A stretch of DNA of 64,000 bases, taken from Holacanthus passer. Its lineage: Eukaryota; Chordata; Actinopteri; Pomacanthidae. The DNA lies in assembly GCA_025331565.1 (NCBI GenBank), contig JAFREQ010000044.1, positions 682,001-746,000 on the forward strand, given 5' to 3'. The position numbers and the translations under genes are program-made. This document shows, piece after piece, positions 61,899 to 64,000 of this stretch (positions are counted from its first letter, which is position 1; each line of letters begins with the position of its first letter). Under the pieces are notes generated by a model. It searched no databases and had not been told where the DNA came from. It saw only the letters and a list, made by a program, of their open reading frames with translations.

Positions 61899-63759
61899 CT
61901 AAGGCTTGCGCATGTAGATGATATCCAGGTGGGTAAGATATTCGTTATCATTAATGTCAGTGGCTGGCAACTTGAATACTAGTTTGAATCCAGCTGACAG
62001 CTCCTCTGCCTTTCCGAGGAGGCCTGTGCTGCATGTGTTTGTGTTAATCCAACCGTGCAGGAGAATTTTGTTCTTCCCCTCCAGACTGACCGTTACGTTG
62101 TTTGGGTTCTTACATTCCGTCCATGTCGCCTGAAGACTTAGGAAGTAATATCCTTCCTTCATTATCGTCAGTTCTTTTCCTTCTTCTGAGACCAGGCCTG
62201 GACTTGGATTCCTTGCTATCCATGTTATCTCGTCGTTGACTGTGGGTGACAGAAAAGCTGCTATTAGCTGTGTTTTTTTTTCTTCTTTGAACTGTATTTT
62301 GAATATTGTGTGTAGTGATCAAATTAACATGACACAAATGTGCATCACCTGCCAGTGTACGGTAATTAGAGATTCATGAATTGTATTTACTGCATTTATA
62401 CAGCCCCTCTGACTGGGACATTCCAACAGCTTGTCATCATGTACAAATTTTTACTTCGTCATACATTCTGAAAAAGGAAATACTTAAAATAGGACAGCTT
62501 TACCTTCCCTAGCCTTATAGGTCAACATTTGTCCCTCGCCCAAGAGAAGTCCAGGCCCAGAGGAGAACTGCTGAAAGAGGAAGAGAGCTGTTAATCTCCA
62601 AAATTAGAAACATTTAGCATTGAGTGTGGCACCTGCATGGCCCCCATAGCGACACATGGACCAGCTACACAGACGTTACACTTTTTTAACGTGGTGCTAT
62701 AAATAGCACCTCCATCTGATAAGTGCAAACTGAATAGATCATTCACTCTCTTCAGAAGGAAAATGAAGACACAACAGTTTAGTTTAGTGGCATTTCCCCG
62801 AATGTGGCAATGACGTCACTGTGCTTCCTCCAAGATGTGAGGAAAGTGGTTAGACTGTATGACATGAAGGAACTCAGATGAAAAGTAATTTGAGGTAGAT
62901 CTGCCTAGTCTGCAAGGTTTATGTGTCTGGAATACTTGGATTGCAAAAGGTGATGACAATAACATGACATCTTAAGCAATGAGAAGATGTGTGCCTATAT
63001 TGTGAGAATATATAACACAACACTGTGAGGTGAACAGGAGAAGAACAGACCCTGGGGCTGTGGTTATCTTACCGAAGGTGTACTGGTTTCCCAGGATGGC
63101 ACTCCAGGCTCAGTGGCTACAGCGCTACTGTTCTGATACTGGAGAAGGAAACAGAAGCACAAAATATGCTCATAATAAGTGTTACAAGAGGGTTTTGAAA
63201 AACAAAAGTGTCTATGAATGAAGGGTGTAGGTGCAATAACGTCATTCAGCATCAGTTCTATAAAAGGCATTGCTAAATTTGGCCACGGTTTCTTTTTATT
63301 ATCTCTGGGGTATGGATTTAAACATTTCTGTTTGAACATTATGCAAAATCTGTCACAGTTTTGGAGTCAAAACAGGGTCTCTACAAAAAGCTGCAGAGCA
63401 CAGGCGGGGCCGTCTTTCTCGCCAGCTGTGCTACCAGCAAAACCACAAGAAAGAACAGATGCACTGCCCAGGTGTTTTAATATACGAGTACCGACATTCA
63501 TCCTATTCATTCAAATGTGTCAGGGGCAACAGTACAACTCTTGTACAAGTTTCCGATGTAAAGTTTGTATCTCAACTTTAATGACCATGAGATATTGTAG
63601 TGATGAATGAATTCAATCTGAAGATATTTTAAGAGGTCTCACCGGGCCATGATGTCCAACTGTGAAGAAGAGGATGATGACCACAGCCTGGAAAATGGAA
63701 AGGATGGTCGTCCACAACAGGAGGACATAGATTAGGGAATGCTGGGTAGGATGTGGCAT
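61899..63759 (-). CDS. TNF superfamily ligand, divergent (CD70/TNFSF9-like)
   Basis: Four exons, 63643-63759, 63073-63138, 62504-62570 and 61899-62239, with matching phases, give a 196-aa type II membrane protein. It has an eight-residue cytosolic tip, a membrane span at about 9-35 (VVIILFF), a short stalk with a sequon at N42, and a compact TNF homology domain. Within that domain are LTIMKEGYYFLSLQ (107-120), a sequon at N131, C126 and C153 as a possible disulfide pair, LSAGFKLVFKL and the end THLDIIYMRKP. This layout fits the small co-stimulatory ligands (CD70, 4-1BBL, OX40L, GITRL). The neighbour tnfsf14 favours CD70 or TNFSF9, which flank TNFSF14 in human 19p13.3, but the sequence is too diverged to name it. 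Confidence 0.78.
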
Positions 63760-64000
63760 CGTCAGTCCAACGACAGAACTCAGAGTGGCCTGAGCCTGGG
63801 GAGCGCAAGAAGACAGATGTTCAGAGCTGACGACTGCACAGGTCCCGGGTTTCCTCTGCTGTGCACTACAGCAGTGTGTGTCTTCGCTTCCTGTGCTCAG
63901 TGTGTGCGTGTGATAAGTCTGACTGTGTTCAGCCGTGCCTTGAGTATCTATAGAACAGAGAGGAATCCAGATGGTACTTTCCCCTGGATGTTAGTGAAGG
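63760..64000 (-). promoter_or_regulatory. 5' flank of the minus-strand TNF ligand gene
   Basis: This should hold the 5' UTR and proximal promoter. GGAAG/TTCC ETS-like motifs occur near 63887-63895, suiting an immune-cell gene, but no TATA box or initiator stands out. No gene starts here before the window ends. Confidence 0.4.

Overview
This is vertebrate, almost certainly teleost fish, nuclear DNA. The genes are split into many short exons with GT-AG introns. The window also carries fish-type LINE fragments, long CA/GT microsatellites and an intronic vertebrate microRNA. I rebuilt every gene exon by exon from splice sites, reading phase and remembered family sequences; no search was run.

Layout, left to right: (1) 142-15635, minus: the 5' eight coding exons of a Slack/Slick sodium-activated potassium channel (KCNT family), cut off by the left edge, with an 11-kb first intron holding a LINE fragment. 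(2) 17565-21252, minus: complete qtrt1 (nine exons, 417 aa), the catalytic subunit of queuine tRNA-ribosyltransferase. (3) 21253-21777: a head-to-head promoter with three CCAAT boxes. (4) 21778-45784, plus: complete dnm2 (dynamin-2; 21 exons per transcript, 871 aa). It has a mutually exclusive exon pair (10a/10b), a GC-AG intron before that pair, a 12-nt microexon, two further candidate cassette exons, and mir-199a antisense in the intron after the first PH-domain exon. (5) 50380-52513, minus: tmed1 (four exons, 226 aa), a p24 cargo receptor. (6) 55221-57567, plus: a tnfsf14 (LIGHT)-like TNF ligand (four exons, 227 aa) with AU-rich elements in its 3' UTR. (7) 61899-63759, minus: a second, divergent TNF ligand (four exons, 196 aa), probably CD70/TNFSF9-like.

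qtrt1-dnm2-tmed1 matches the human 19p13.2 order (QTRT1-DNM2-TMED1). TNFSF14, CD70 and TNFSF9 lie together at human 19p13.3. The linked KCNT gene is the surprise. Human KCNT1 and KCNT2 are on the chromosomes carrying DNM1 (9q34) and DNM3 (1q), and I know of no KCNT gene beside human DNM2. This copy may therefore be a third KCNT ohnolog that mammals lost.

The genes do not form one pathway. qtrt1 and dnm2 probably share a promoter; dnm2 and mir-199a are nested on opposite strands; the two TNF ligands are a small immune-gene cluster. I found no tRNA, rRNA, CRISPR or prokaryote-like system.
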